NCBI GenBank assembly: GCA_965262665.1
Contig: CBDHFR010000004.1
Span: forward strand, 1,240,001 to 1,304,000
DNA length: 64,000 nucleotides
Direction of reading: 5' to 3'
Source of the DNA: CBDBND01 sp965262665
GTDB lineage: Bacteria > Pseudomonadota > Alphaproteobacteria > Rhodospirillales > Rhodospirillaceae
Part shown: one piece after another, positions 1 through 11,583 of the stretch
Layout: each line of letters begins with the position of its first letter
Position numbering within the stretch: the first letter of the stretch is position 1
Made by a program: the position numbers and the translations under genes
Notes under the pieces: model-generated
Told to the model about the DNA's origin: nothing
What the model saw: the letters and a program-made list of their open reading frames with translations, nothing else
The model's database searches: none

Positions 1-240
1 TTGACAGCGCGCACCGCCAAGCATAGCTATAGATAGCGCATCCGTAACCGTCGCCGGGCATATGTTGTGTGCCGGACTGGCGGGAAGCGGACCACCTGTG
101 GTCGGTCATGGACCGATGACCGGGTGGGCGGGGTGCCGACGGATGTGTCGTCTCTGACGCCTTCCCAGGTCCCGTGAAGCAACAGCAGTTCAAGAGGCAG
201 GGCGAGGCATTCCGACGTCGTCCGCCAAAGAGACCCTCTA
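1..240 (+). other. Leader region upstream of a reverse transcriptase gene
   Basis: No open frame is convincing here. Two inverted repeats stand back to back: GACCAC/GTGGTC at 90-103 with a 2-nt loop, and GGTCAT/ATGACC at 104-121 with a 6-nt loop. Many bacterial reverse transcriptases use an adjacent structured RNA, so this could be part of a non-coding RNA, but no retron or group II intron signature is recognised. The window starts here, so any longer upstream structure is cut off. Confidence 0.3.
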
Positions 241-1260
241 ATGGAGAAGTTATTTACAGAGGCAACGAAACGGCATTTTCTTCGTCACGCATGGTACCGC
301 ATTCGCGCTAACGGTGTTCGCTCACCGCAGCAAGAAACCCGCGATGCCGTTGATGAATTTGAAAGGGATGCCGAAGGCCATATCGCCCGGATTCAACGAC
401 GGTTGCGGATCGGCACCTTCTCCTTTGATCCTCAAATCGGCATTCCGAAGAAGAAACGAAGCGGCGAGAAGCGGGGCGTCGTTACCGCTCCTATCCACAA
501 TCGTATTGTGGAGCGTGCCTGGTTGAACTGCCTGCAAGAGCACGTGCCCCTTGTCCGCGATATTATTCAGACACCGACAAGCGTCGGCGGGGTGCCTGAT
601 CGGAGCGTGCCGCACGCGCTGGCTCTCATCCGCAACGCGATGAATGATGGGAAGGAGCGCTTCGTTCGCGCCGATATTTCCGGTTTCTTTGATGGCATCC
701 CACGTCACGATGTCATCAAGGCCTTAGGAGAACATATCGCAGACGACAGTTTCCTGGAGGTGCTGGAGGCGGCGACCGAAGTTACCCTAGCAAATGAAAA
801 AGCGCTCGGTGATGACCGAAAGCTATTTCCGACCGATGAAGAAGGTGTCGCTCAGGGCTCTCCGCTTTCCGCCTTGTTCGGCAATATCCTGCTCCACGAT
901 TTTGACAAGCAGTTCAACGACCGGGGGATTGTCTGCGTCCGCTTTATTGATGACTTCATCATTTTGGGCGAACAGGCGAGAAAGGTGAGGAAAACATTCG
1001 AGAATGCGAAAGCACATCTGGAAGGCCTCGGCTTGAAATCTCACGATCCGTACGATCCCAAGACTTCACCGGATAAGGCGCAGCATGGTTGTGTCGATGA
1101 CGGCTTTATCTTTTTGGGCTACGACATACGGCCCGGCCTCATGCAGCCATCCAAAGAGGCTCGAAAGAAATTCCTGCTCACCCTGGACAATCATATTGGG
1201 CGCGGCTGGGACGGAATTGAGGACGTACTGAGCGCCCAGGATACCCACCGGGTCAACGAT
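241..1260 (+). pseudogene. Reverse transcriptase, 3' end lost to IS debris
   Basis: About 340 residues of an RNA-directed DNA polymerase. Visible RT motifs are FVRADISGFFDGIP near residue 140 (first catalytic Asp), AQGSPLSALFGN near 207 and RFIDDFII near 236 (the YxDD box as FIDD), followed by a GFIFLGYDI box near 290. The retron hallmarks (NAxxH, VTG) are not seen, and no maturase or HNH domain remains, so it may be a group II-like or defence-type (DRT/UG) RT. From about 1260 the frame continues to a stop at 1389 only by reading antisense through an IS630 remnant, so the true C terminus is missing. No partner gene is visible because the left edge of the window is close. Confidence 0.75.
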
Positions 1261-1402
1261 GAGGTGAAGGCGTCGATGGCGTCGGCAATGGCGTCCCACA
1301 GGTCGTCGACGGTTCTGGCGGCGGCCTTTCTCAGGAGCGCCTTGAGTTTGGAGAAGGCCATCTCGATCGGGTTGCAGTCGGGACTGTAGGGCGGCAGATA
1401 TC
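1260..1402 (-). mobile_element. IS630-B transposase C-terminal fragment
   Basis: The minus strand encodes YLPPYSPDCNPIEMAF and the following KLKALLRKAAARTVDDLW segment, almost identical to the C-terminal part of the IS630 copy at 14774-15825. It contains the last acidic residue of the DDE site. The fragment is bounded by the reverse transcriptase on the left and by an IS21-like fragment on the right; neither side keeps a terminal repeat. Confidence 0.8.
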
Positions 1403-1590
1403 GCGCGATATCCCAAACCGTCTTGCTGCTTCTCGCTGGCTCAGCTCTTCCGCATGGCACGCCAGTCGCACGGTTAGATAAAGGTCCACCAAGTACATCC
1501 TCCCACCTTCCATCCCCAAAAGGATCGAAGGCTACAGGTGGCAGACTTTTGCGCCGCCCGCGGCCGGGACATTCCCGCCGCTCCCGTGGA
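1403..1590 (-). mobile_element. IS21-family istA 5' fragment
   Basis: The minus strand contains LYLTVRLACHAEELSQREAA and then RRFGISRD, the characteristic N-terminal helix-turn-helix of IS21 IstA transposases, starting near 1497. It breaks off after the RRFGISRD motif and is joined to the IS630 fragment. The sequence between 1500 and 1590 is probably the IS21 left-end non-coding part. No terminal repeat was identified, so the outer limit is uncertain. Confidence 0.6.
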
Positions 1591-1591
1591 C

Positions 1592-2438
1592 TAGAGCGTT
1601 TCCGAGGTTGAATGAATCAAAGTTTTGTTGTCGTGGTCTTGGCGGACTGATTCGATAGCCGCTTTGGCGGGGGCATCGTGGCTGTATCGGAAGACCTGCG
1701 TATTCGTTTGGCGAGGAAAGTGGCGTCGGGCATGTCGCGCCGTCAGGCGGCGGCCCTTTTTGAGGTGAGCGCAAGCTCGGCGGTGCGGGATGGCGGGCGA
1801 TATGAAGACGAGGGGACTGTCGCGGTCAAGCCACGGCCGTCGCGCCAGCGCCGTCTTGATCCTTACGGCGAGGATATCCTGCGCTGGATTAAGGAGACGC
1901 CAGACCCGACACTGCAAGAGCTGTCTGAGCGTCTGGACGAAGTTCACCAAGTGATTGCGCCGACTTCGACGATTAATGACTGGTTCCGCGCGCGCAAGAT
2001 CAGCTTTAAAAAAACCGCCCACGCCAGTGAACAGGAACGCGCGGATGGGCAGGCAGCACGCGTGGTTTGGCGCCAACGTCAGGCCCGGCTCCCGGCCCAT
2101 CCCGAGCGGGTCGGCAGGATCGTGTTCCTTGACGAAACAAGTATCAATACCAAAATGGCGCGCCTGCGGGGGCGCTGTCCCAGCGGCCAGCGGATGGTTG
2201 CCGCCATTCCCCATGGTCATTGGAAACCCTGCTGTATCTGCCGCCCTACAGTCCCGACTGCAACCCGATCGAGATGGCCTTCGCCAAACTCAAGGCGCTC
2301 CTGAGAAAGGCCGCCGCCAGAACCGTCGACGACCTGTGGGACGCCATTGCCGACGCCATCGACGCCTTCACCTCAACCGAATGCGAAAACTACTTCGCCG
2401 CCGCCGGATATGATCGGGACTAAATTGAATCTGCTCTA
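1592..2438 (+). mobile_element. Chimeric IS630: N half of type A, C half of type B
   Basis: The left end (1592) and the first ~630 bp match the type A elements at 22130 and 51440: helix-turn-helix, then IVFLDETSINTKMARLRG with the first catalytic Asp. At about 2224-2228 the sequence switches to the C-terminal end of the type B element (LPPYSPDCNPIEMAF through AAAGYDRD). The switch occurs at a shared AACC and puts the two halves out of frame, so the product ends in a nonsense tail at 2304. Unlike the other A copies it has no extra G in the CCTTACGG region (~1863), so the A half is open. The right end abuts the stop codon of ssb. Confidence 0.85.
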
Positions 2439-2882
2439 GAAGGGGATTTCGTCATCCATGTCACCTGGTGGGCCAGAATCCCAGCCTCCACCGGTCGGCT
2501 CAGATGAAGCATAGTCACCGCCACCGTCGCCGCCACGTGAATCCAACATGATTAACTCGCCATTGAAGCCCTGAAGCACAACTTCGGTGGTGTACTTGTC
2601 CTGACCGGATTGATCCTGCCATTTGCGGGTTTGCAATTGACCGGAGATATAGACCTTCGACCCTTTTTTCAGGTACCGCTCGGCGATATCGGCCAAATTA
2701 CCGAAAATGACCACGCGGTGCCATTCGGTCTTTTCGCGCTTTTCTCCGGTATTGCGATCTTTCCAGCTGTCCGACGTTGCCAGACTTAAATTGGCCACCT
2801 TGGTACCACTTTGCGTGGTGCGAACTTCGGGGTCGCGCCCCAGATTGCCGATGAGAATTACTTTATTGACGCTGCCAGCCAT
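2436..2882 (-). CDS. ssb: Single-stranded DNA-binding protein
   Basis: A 148-residue SSB that coats single-stranded DNA during replication, repair and recombination. The OB-fold begins MAGSVNKVILIGNLGRDPEV, with the typical TEWHRVV and GSKVYISGQLQTRKW strands; a Gly-rich linker leads to the acidic tip DDEIPF that binds partner proteins. The start at 2882 is chosen because GGAGGAG lies 8 nt upstream; the open frame extends 19 codons further without support. The stop codon TAG lies in a CTAG that is also the insertion site of the neighbouring IS630, yet the conserved C-terminal tip is intact. ssb and uvrA are commonly neighbours in Proteobacteria; here they are 5 kb apart. Confidence 0.95.
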   Translation of the reverse strand: MAGSVNKVILIGNLGRDPEVRTTQSGTKVANLSLATSDSWKDRNTGEKREKTEWHRVVIFGNLADIAERYLKKGSKVYISGQLQTRKWQDQSGQDKYTTEVVLQGFNGELIMLDSRGGDGGGDYASSEPTGGGWDSGPPGDMDDEIPF

Positions 2883-3101
2883 TGGGCACTCCTCCGATCC
2901 ATTAATCCGACACGATACCCAGGGCAGTTGGCATGACAAGGGGTAACAGCCTGCGGATTACTCTCATTCTCACGACAATCGGCTTTAAGTGCTATTCCGG
3001 TTGCCCGGCGGGTCTGGAGTGGTGTCTACTGCGACTCATATTAGACGCGGACTCATGGTGCTAGAATCGAGCCGCTAACACGATCAGGGACGCTACGACC
3101 C

Positions 3102-4703
3102 ATGGATATGGCATCTCCACGTCTGGGGGCTGACGACAGCGCCGAGACGGAGAATGAGTTCAAGCTTACCACCTCCCCTAAGAATCAGGTCAAGCTGCTC
3201 AAAATATTGACTGCGATGGACGGTGTCGAAAAGGACAGTCGTCAAACCAAGAGATTGGTTTCGACTTACTACGATACTGAAGATCGGCGTCTAAAACTGC
3301 ACGGTTTAACTCTGCGCATTCGCGATAAGGCCGGAGAACTCGAACAAACACTAAAAAGCACAGGCACCGCTGTTTCAGGAATTTTGGCCCGCCAAGAATG
3401 GACCACATCCATCGACAATAATCAGCCGAACCTTGGAATTGTCGGATCGTCGGCCGTTCATGACCGGATCGGACTCATTTTACCGCAAGAATTGCGGCCT
3501 CTGTTCAAATCGGACGTGAGACGGACGTCATTGATCATCCACCATTCATGTGGTCCGGGCGATGCAGCCCGTGTTGAAGTGGTCTTTGACAAAGGTCGGA
3601 TCGTGGCCGACAAAAATAGAATGGGCATTTCGGAGGTCGAACTCGAGTTATTGCAAGGCACACGGACCGCGTTGTTGGATCTTGCCAACATTATTGCCAA
3701 TGCAGTGCCGGTCGTTCTCAGTTTAGGCAGCAAAGTCGATCACGGCTTTGAACTGCGCGACGGAACGGTACCGCGCGCCATAACGGCATATTCCTTGTCT
3801 CTACCGAAAAATCTCTCCGTTGAAGACGGCATGATGAGAATTTTCCGCTCGGCACTGGGACACCTTCTGATCAATCGGAATGCGGCGTCCTCCGGAAAAG
3901 ACATTGAAGGAGTCCACCAAGTGCGGGTTGCCATTCGGCGCATCAAGTCTGCGGTGACGGTTTTTCATCATTTTTTGTTGGAAGAACAGACTGCACCCAT
4001 AAAGACTGAAATCGAATGGATGATGGACACTCTCGGCCCAGCCAGGGATTTGGATGTCTTTCTCGATGAAGTCGTGCCTGCCGTGATGGCCAATCGGCCC
4101 GATGATCAAGACCTCAACGCGATTACCAAAGCGGCTAAGAAAGCCCGAACGGCAAACTATCGCAAAGTGCGGTCCATGCTGTCTTCTTCGCGCTATACCA
4201 AAACAATGTTGCGATTGGCTCTGTGGATTGAAGAACGTGAATGGCGTGAGACACAATCCATTATCGAATTAGATGGGCCGCTAAACGCAACGGCTGGCAA
4301 GCTTTTGTCACGGCGCTACCGTAAAATCTTAAAAATGGGTCGGAAATTCAAGAAACTGAGCGCGGAGCAACGCCATGAAATTCGAATCGTGTTGAAAAAG
4401 TTACGTTACACGTCCGAATTCTTTTCAAGTCTGTATTCAAAAAACCAATCAAAGTCGTATATCGCCTCAATGAAATCCCTGCAAAATGCCCTCGGTGCAG
4501 CAAACGATGTTGCTGTTGCCGAAGAGTTGACTCAATCCTTGGTCAAATCCGTGAGACGGGGAAGCAAGGACTCTTTTGCTCTGCAAAGCGGAGCCGGCAA
4601 GATATTGGGCTGGCACAGCCGCGCCGCAGCTGATGCGGAAGTCGATATTGTCAGTTTGTGGCATGGGTTCGCTAAGAGCGAACCTTTCTGGCTCTCAACT
4701 TAA
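3102..4703 (+). CDS. CYTH-CHAD protein, inorganic triphosphatase-like
   Basis: 533 residues with two domains. The N-terminal CYTH (triphosphate tunnel metalloenzyme) domain, residues ~15-225, opens with the signature ExExK as ENEFK and has the YYDTEDRRLKLHGLTLRIR strand pair that lines the tunnel. The C-terminal CHAD domain (~245-530) is helical and His/Lys/Arg rich, with the conserved VHQVRVAIRRIKS and RIVLKKLRYTSEFF segments expected to bind polyphosphate. Proteins with this order hydrolyse inorganic triphosphate in vitro, and CHAD domains associate with polyphosphate granules; the role here is inferred. The gene is followed after 16 nt by a ParA-like ATPase and may be co-transcribed with it. 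Confidence 0.9.
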   Translation: MDMASPRLGADDSAETENEFKLTTSPKNQVKLLKILTAMDGVEKDSRQTKRLVSTYYDTEDRRLKLHGLTLRIRDKAGELEQTLKSTGTAVSGILARQEWTTSIDNNQPNLGIVGSSAVHDRIGLILPQELRPLFKSDVRRTSLIIHHSCGPGDAARVEVVFDKGRIVADKNRMGISEVELELLQGTRTALLDLANIIANAVPVVLSLGSKVDHGFELRDGTVPRAITAYSLSLPKNLSVEDGMMRIFRSALGHLLINRNAASSGKDIEGVHQVRVAIRRIKSAVTVFHHFLLEEQTAPIKTEIEWMMDTLGPARDLDVFLDEVVPAVMANRPDDQDLNAITKAAKKARTANYRKVRSMLSSSRYTKTMLRLALWIEEREWRETQSIIELDGPLNATAGKLLSRRYRKILKMGRKFKKLSAEQRHEIRIVLKKLRYTSEFFSSLYSKNQSKSYIASMKSLQNALGAANDVAVAEELTQSLVKSVRRGSKDSFALQSGAGKILGWHSRAAADAEVDIVSLWHGFAKSEPFWLST

Positions 4704-4719
4704 ATCAGGATAGGGGACA

Positions 4720-5346
4720 ATGCTGTCTGTTCTCGTCGCCAATCCCAAAGGAGGATGTGGCAAGACCACATTGGCGACCAATCTCGCTGCGGCTTTTGCC
4801 AATGGCGGCTTGGTCACGGCATTGGCTGATGTGGATAAACAGCGCAGCTCCCTCAATTGGCTCAAACTGCGCCCGAAAAACGCTCCGCAGATCGCCGGAC
4901 TGAACTGGTTCAAACACGAAGGGGAAACGGTTAAGGACCTGCAGCGGTTGGTGATTGATATCGGCGCTGGTATTGGCAAAGCCAATGTTGATGCTCTGTT
5001 AAAAGCGGCGGATCTGATCGTTGTACCGGTGCTGCCGTCCGTGTTTGATGAAAAAACCGCCGGCACGTTTCTAAAGAAGTTGGACACCCTCAAACCCATT
5101 CGCAAAGGCCGCAAGCCTGTGGCCATCGTGGGCAACCGCATGCGCAGCAACACGCGCGCGTCCGCACGCTTAGAAGATTTTCTGGATGAAGTAGGCCATC
5201 CCGTCGTCAGCCGTCTTTCCGACCGCTCCGCCTACAGCGAAGTGGCCTGCCAGGGGCTGTCCGTGTTTGATAAACCACGCGCCTATTCCGATCTCATTAC
5301 ATCGGATTGGTTGCCCCTGGTGCGCTTTATCGAAAGCCAAAGTTGA
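4720..5346 (+). CDS. ParA/MinD-family ATPase
   Basis: A 208-residue P-loop ATPase with the deviant Walker A motif KGGCGKTT (residues ~10-17) and the ADVDKQRSSLNWL segment typical of ParA. DIGAGIG (~residues 80-86) is the switch region, and the VPVLPSVFDEKTAGTFL helix follows. It is short and no parB or parS is visible, so it is more likely an orphan ParA (VirC1-like group) than a plasmid partition protein. It lies 16 nt after the CYTH-CHAD gene, suggesting a shared transcript and possibly positioning of polyphosphate or protein complexes; that link is inference. Confidence 0.85.
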   Translation: MLSVLVANPKGGCGKTTLATNLAAAFANGGLVTALADVDKQRSSLNWLKLRPKNAPQIAGLNWFKHEGETVKDLQRLVIDIGAGIGKANVDALLKAADLIVVPVLPSVFDEKTAGTFLKKLDTLKPIRKGRKPVAIVGNRMRSNTRASARLEDFLDEVGHPVVSRLSDRSAYSEVACQGLSVFDKPRAYSDLITSDWLPLVRFIESQS

Positions 5347-5379
5347 GGCACCGGATAAGGGTTTCGGTACACCGGTAAA

Positions 5380-5405
5380 GAAAAGGGCGCCTCGTCAGGC
5401 GCCCC
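5380..5405 (-). terminator. Rho-independent terminator of TBDR1
   Basis: An 8-bp perfect stem (GGGCGCCT/AGGCGCCC) with a 4-nt loop at 5385-5404. On the minus strand it is followed by TTTTCTTT. It sits between the convergent ends of the ParA-like gene and the TonB-dependent receptor. Confidence 0.85.
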
Positions 5406-5430
5406 CTCCCCAACCAAGCATAAGCTCGAT

Positions 5431-7899
5431 CTAAAAGTTATAACTGGCCCGAACGCCGATCTGACGTTTATTCGGCAACGTCGCCCGCAGTGCGTTGGTG
5501 AGAATAAACGTGAACGGCGGCGGGAAGAACGCGAAGTTGATGGAATCAAAATCTGGCGAGTTAAAGGCGATCTTCACTGTATCGTCGTTGAACAGGTTGT
5601 CTGCGAAAGCGATGATGTCCCAGTTATCACCGGTCAATCCGAGACGTAGGTCAACCAAAGTGTAGCCCGGCAAAATCATGATGTTGTCATTGCGGGCAAA
5701 GCGCTTGGATTGCATCTGCACGTCGGTTTCGATCAACCAGCTGATATCGTCGGTAATTGGCGCCGTGTAAGACGCCCCCACCACCAAGGAATGCTTGGAC
5801 GTCCTCTCCAAAGTGTTGCCGGAACGGTCGACCCGGCAGGTATTGAGCGTACCCACAAATTCCTGCTCACAGTTGCCGACTGCGGCGATGGCCGCCACGC
5901 CGCTGGCATTGGTGACAAAGTCGTTATACTGGGTATCGATGTAAGAATATCCGGCGGACAGATTGAGACCATCGGTGGGCGCCCAGCCCATATCGAGCTC
6001 CAGACCCTTCACTTCTGCGGCCGAGGCATTGACGGTGAGTGTGCCTGTTAAGCCATTGTCACGGAGAATTTGTGAGGAGGTTTGCTTGCCGGAGAAATCT
6101 TCCCAATAGCCGGCAATGTTGGCGATGAAACGACCGTCATCCCAACTGGTTTTTGCCCCGATTTCATAGACCCACATGGTTTCACGGTCGAAGCCAAAGA
6201 GCTCCGGATCAAAACCGGCTGCACCGGCACCAACCGTGCTGACGCCGCCGGGCTTGGCGCCCTTGGCAACAGCGGCATACATCAAGATGTCATCGTTGTG
6301 GGCATATTCGAGCGAGAACCGCGGCGTGAAAAAGCTGTCGCTATCGGTTGCATCGATATTGGGCGTTGACGGTGGGAACGCGGTCGGCGGACCGGCCAGA
6401 CCAAAGGCATCGACGATGCGCGGGCCGATGGGGCCGGAGACAAACAGGTCTTCATCGGTGTAGCGCCCCTCCACATGGAAGGTGAACTGATCGGTCAGAT
6501 CAATTTCCAGCATACCGAAGGCTGACACGTGTTCAGTATTGCGAACCCATAGATTGGGATCGTTGGTGCCAACCGCGGCGAAAAACGGACCGCAGGGCAA
6601 CACCGGCAGCCCCGGAAACAGCTGGTTGTTGATACAGGCAATGCCGTTGGACAGCTGATCGATATTCTCGTCCCAGTACAGACCGCCGAACATCCAGCGG
6701 AAGCTTTCGTCGTCGCTGGATTGGACCCGCAGCTCCTGGCTGAACAGGGTGGTGTCCGTAATGGTGGCGAACAGCGTGCCCGAGACCATTTCAAAGAAGC
6801 TGCCTTTACGGGTGTTCTCCACACGTTGGTCGGTATCCGCGTTGGCATAGTGTGTTATCGACGTGACCAAACCCCAATCTTGGTTCCACTCCAGGGTGCC
6901 GGCAATGCGGAAAATCTGCCGATCACTGCCGCGGAAGGGCTCACCGGTGATCGGATCTATAGACTCCGTTATCAGCGGCAAATCCTTGCCATCGGGAACC
7001 TTCCCGGCCCAAGACGTGACAAAGGGAACGGCCGGGCTAACCACGCCAGGCATGAAGATTGGTCCAAAGGCGGACGGCGGGACCGGAAGCATAGCATTGG
7101 TGCCACCAAACACCGTTGGCGCCGGCCCAAGATGGTCATCGGTGTATTCCACCCGCGACGTGAAGGAGAGGTCTTCCGTCATATTGAAGATGGCCGAGGC
7201 AGACACGCCGAAACCGTCGGCATCACCCACGTCAGTATTGGTCAGTGAATTGTCGTAGAACCCGTCGAATGTCCAATGGGCCGCGTTTAGACCAATGAGC
7301 ACTTTGTCTTCTTCCAGCGGTCCTGAAATACTGGCGCTGACTTCCGTATCGCCGTGCTGGCCAAACTGCAGCGAGGCCCGGCCTTCCCATTCATTGGTAG
7401 GCTTTTTGGTGACGTAATTGATGGCGCCGGAAAACGCCGAACGGCCAAACAGGGCGCTCTGCGGTCCCTTCACGATTTCCACCCGTTCCAAATCAAACAG
7501 GCGTGGGTTGATCAGAAGCGAACCGCCGGCGGACTGCACCGCCTCGCTGGTGACGTCGACACCGTCTATCAGCAACGCCACATTTGGGCGCCCACGGGTC
7601 GGAGAAAGACCGCGGATGACAATACGGACATCCTGAGGAAAGACCCCTTGGTCGACAATGACCCCGGCGGTCAGCCGGGCAATGTCCTCAAGGTTGTCTA
7701 TACCCTTGCGTTCAAGAGTGCCGGCCGTGAAGGCGGTGATCGACAGCGGAATCTCTTGTAGGTTTTCCGCCCGCTTACGGGTTGTGACGATGATCTCTTC
7801 GATGGCGACTTGGGCAAGAACGGGCGTCGCATCCGCCAGTATCAAGGCGCCAATGGCGGTGGTGGTGGTTCCAGCAAGTTTCAATGATCTATGGGTCAC
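5431..7899 (-). CDS. TonB-dependent outer-membrane receptor (TBDR1), intact
   Basis: About 822 residues. A signal peptide ending near ATPVLAQ is followed by a TonB box-like stretch (IEEIIVTTRKRAENLQEIPL), the plug domain with RVEIVKGPQSALFGR and INYVTKK, and a long beta-barrel ending in an aromatic C-terminal strand (VRASYNF). Such receptors import large or scarce ligands across the outer membrane using TonB energy; the ligand is unknown. A GTG start at 7899 is chosen because GGGAGGG lies just upstream and the next residues form a normal signal peptide; a longer frame to 8019 lacks this. The same CCTTGGGAGGG leader occurs before TBDR2. It is monocistronic by position. Confidence 0.9.
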   Translation of the reverse strand: MTHRSLKLAGTTTTAIGALILADATPVLAQVAIEEIIVTTRKRAENLQEIPLSITAFTAGTLERKGIDNLEDIARLTAGVIVDQGVFPQDVRIVIRGLSPTRGRPNVALLIDGVDVTSEAVQSAGGSLLINPRLFDLERVEIVKGPQSALFGRSAFSGAINYVTKKPTNEWEGRASLQFGQHGDTEVSASISGPLEEDKVLIGLNAAHWTFDGFYDNSLTNTDVGDADGFGVSASAIFNMTEDLSFTSRVEYTDDHLGPAPTVFGGTNAMLPVPPSAFGPIFMPGVVSPAVPFVTSWAGKVPDGKDLPLITESIDPITGEPFRGSDRQIFRIAGTLEWNQDWGLVTSITHYANADTDQRVENTRKGSFFEMVSGTLFATITDTTLFSQELRVQSSDDESFRWMFGGLYWDENIDQLSNGIACINNQLFPGLPVLPCGPFFAAVGTNDPNLWVRNTEHVSAFGMLEIDLTDQFTFHVEGRYTDEDLFVSGPIGPRIVDAFGLAGPPTAFPPSTPNIDATDSDSFFTPRFSLEYAHNDDILMYAAVAKGAKPGGVSTVGAGAAGFDPELFGFDRETMWVYEIGAKTSWDDGRFIANIAGYWEDFSGKQTSSQILRDNGLTGTLTVNASAAEVKGLELDMGWAPTDGLNLSAGYSYIDTQYNDFVTNASGVAAIAAVGNCEQEFVGTLNTCRVDRSGNTLERTSKHSLVVGASYTAPITDDISWLIETDVQMQSKRFARNDNIMILPGYTLVDLRLGLTGDNWDIIAFADNLFNDDTVKIAFNSPDFDSINFAFFPPPFTFILTNALRATLPNKRQIGVRASYNF

Positions 7900-8125
7900 G
7901 GCTTCCCTCCCAAGGAAAAGATGATTGCGTAGGAATACAATGCCAGCATTTGCCAGCATTTGGGTAGCCAGGAAAAGCCTGAGTAACTCAACAGCCACCG
8001 GATGGTCACATTTGAGCAACGCCCAAGGATCGCAGGTTGCGTAGAATTAGACATCCCACCCATCCTTCATTTCGTATATTCAAAGGGGAGGTCTGGACTC
8101 TCTAAACCAGGCCTCATACAAATAA
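7900..8125. other. Divergent promoter region between TBDR1 and uvrA
   Basis: No gene is seen. It holds a direct 10-bp duplication (TGCCAGCATT twice, about 7938-7960). The region must contain the TBDR1 promoter on the minus strand and upstream sequence for uvrA; no other operator is recognised with confidence. Confidence 0.5.
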
Positions 8126-8140
8126 GAACATACAGAGAAC
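8126..8140. promoter_or_regulatory. LexA (SOS) box of uvrA
   Basis: GAAC-N7-GAAC at 8126-8140, which on the other strand is GTTC-N7-GTTC, the direct-repeat LexA site known in Alphaproteobacteria. It lies 25 bp before the uvrA start codon, where a repressor would block transcription. uvrA is a classical SOS gene, so site and context agree. Confidence 0.85.
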
Positions 8141-8164
8141 ATTTGGTTCCGAACGGATGTAGTT

Positions 8165-11098
<2,934 letters not shown>

Positions 11099-11128
11099 GG
11101 CCAGAATGAAGTAGAAAAGATAATGAGC
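11099..11128. other. Short gap between uvrA and an IS630 remnant
   Basis: Thirty bases after the uvrA stop with no stem-loop. The uvrA terminator may have been displaced by the insertion. Confidence 0.5.
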
Positions 11129-11583
11129 TAATACCAGCGGTCGTTGAGATTGATTCTCTTTTAGGGATTCCCCACGGCGCAATGATGTGATTCATAGAAA
11201 GCCGGCTTTAAATGGAGGATTTGATGTCGGCGAAGATCCCGTTGCGAACGGACTATGACGCGGTCCAAGCGCGGGCCTTGGCGCGCAAAGCGACAGATCC
11301 CAATCAGGTGCGCCGCCTTCTGGCGATTGCGGCGGTTTATGATGGCATGAACCGTAGGGATGCGGCGGCGGTTGGCGGCATGGACCGCCAGAGCCTGCGC
11401 GACTGGGTGTACCGGTTCAATCAGGCAGGCCCCGAGGGCCTGCACGACCACAAATCTCCCGGCGCGGTTCCGCAGCTGTCCGAGCGGCTGAAGAGCGTCC
11501 TGTGCGAGGATGCGCTGACGATGGCGATCCGCAACCGCCGGCCGCCCATGGGGCTGATCCATCACAGCGATAGAGGGAGCCAA

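Noticed and set aside
241..1260. Retron
   Set aside because: The NAxxH and VTG motifs of retron reverse transcriptases are not seen, and no msr/msd-type inverted pair was found in the available leader.
4720..5346. Plasmid partition locus
   Set aside because: No parB, parS-like repeats or replication gene; the neighbours are chromosomal repair genes.
8126..8160. Fur or other metal box upstream of uvrA
   Set aside because: The GAAC-N7-GAAC spacing and the gene identity fit LexA much better.
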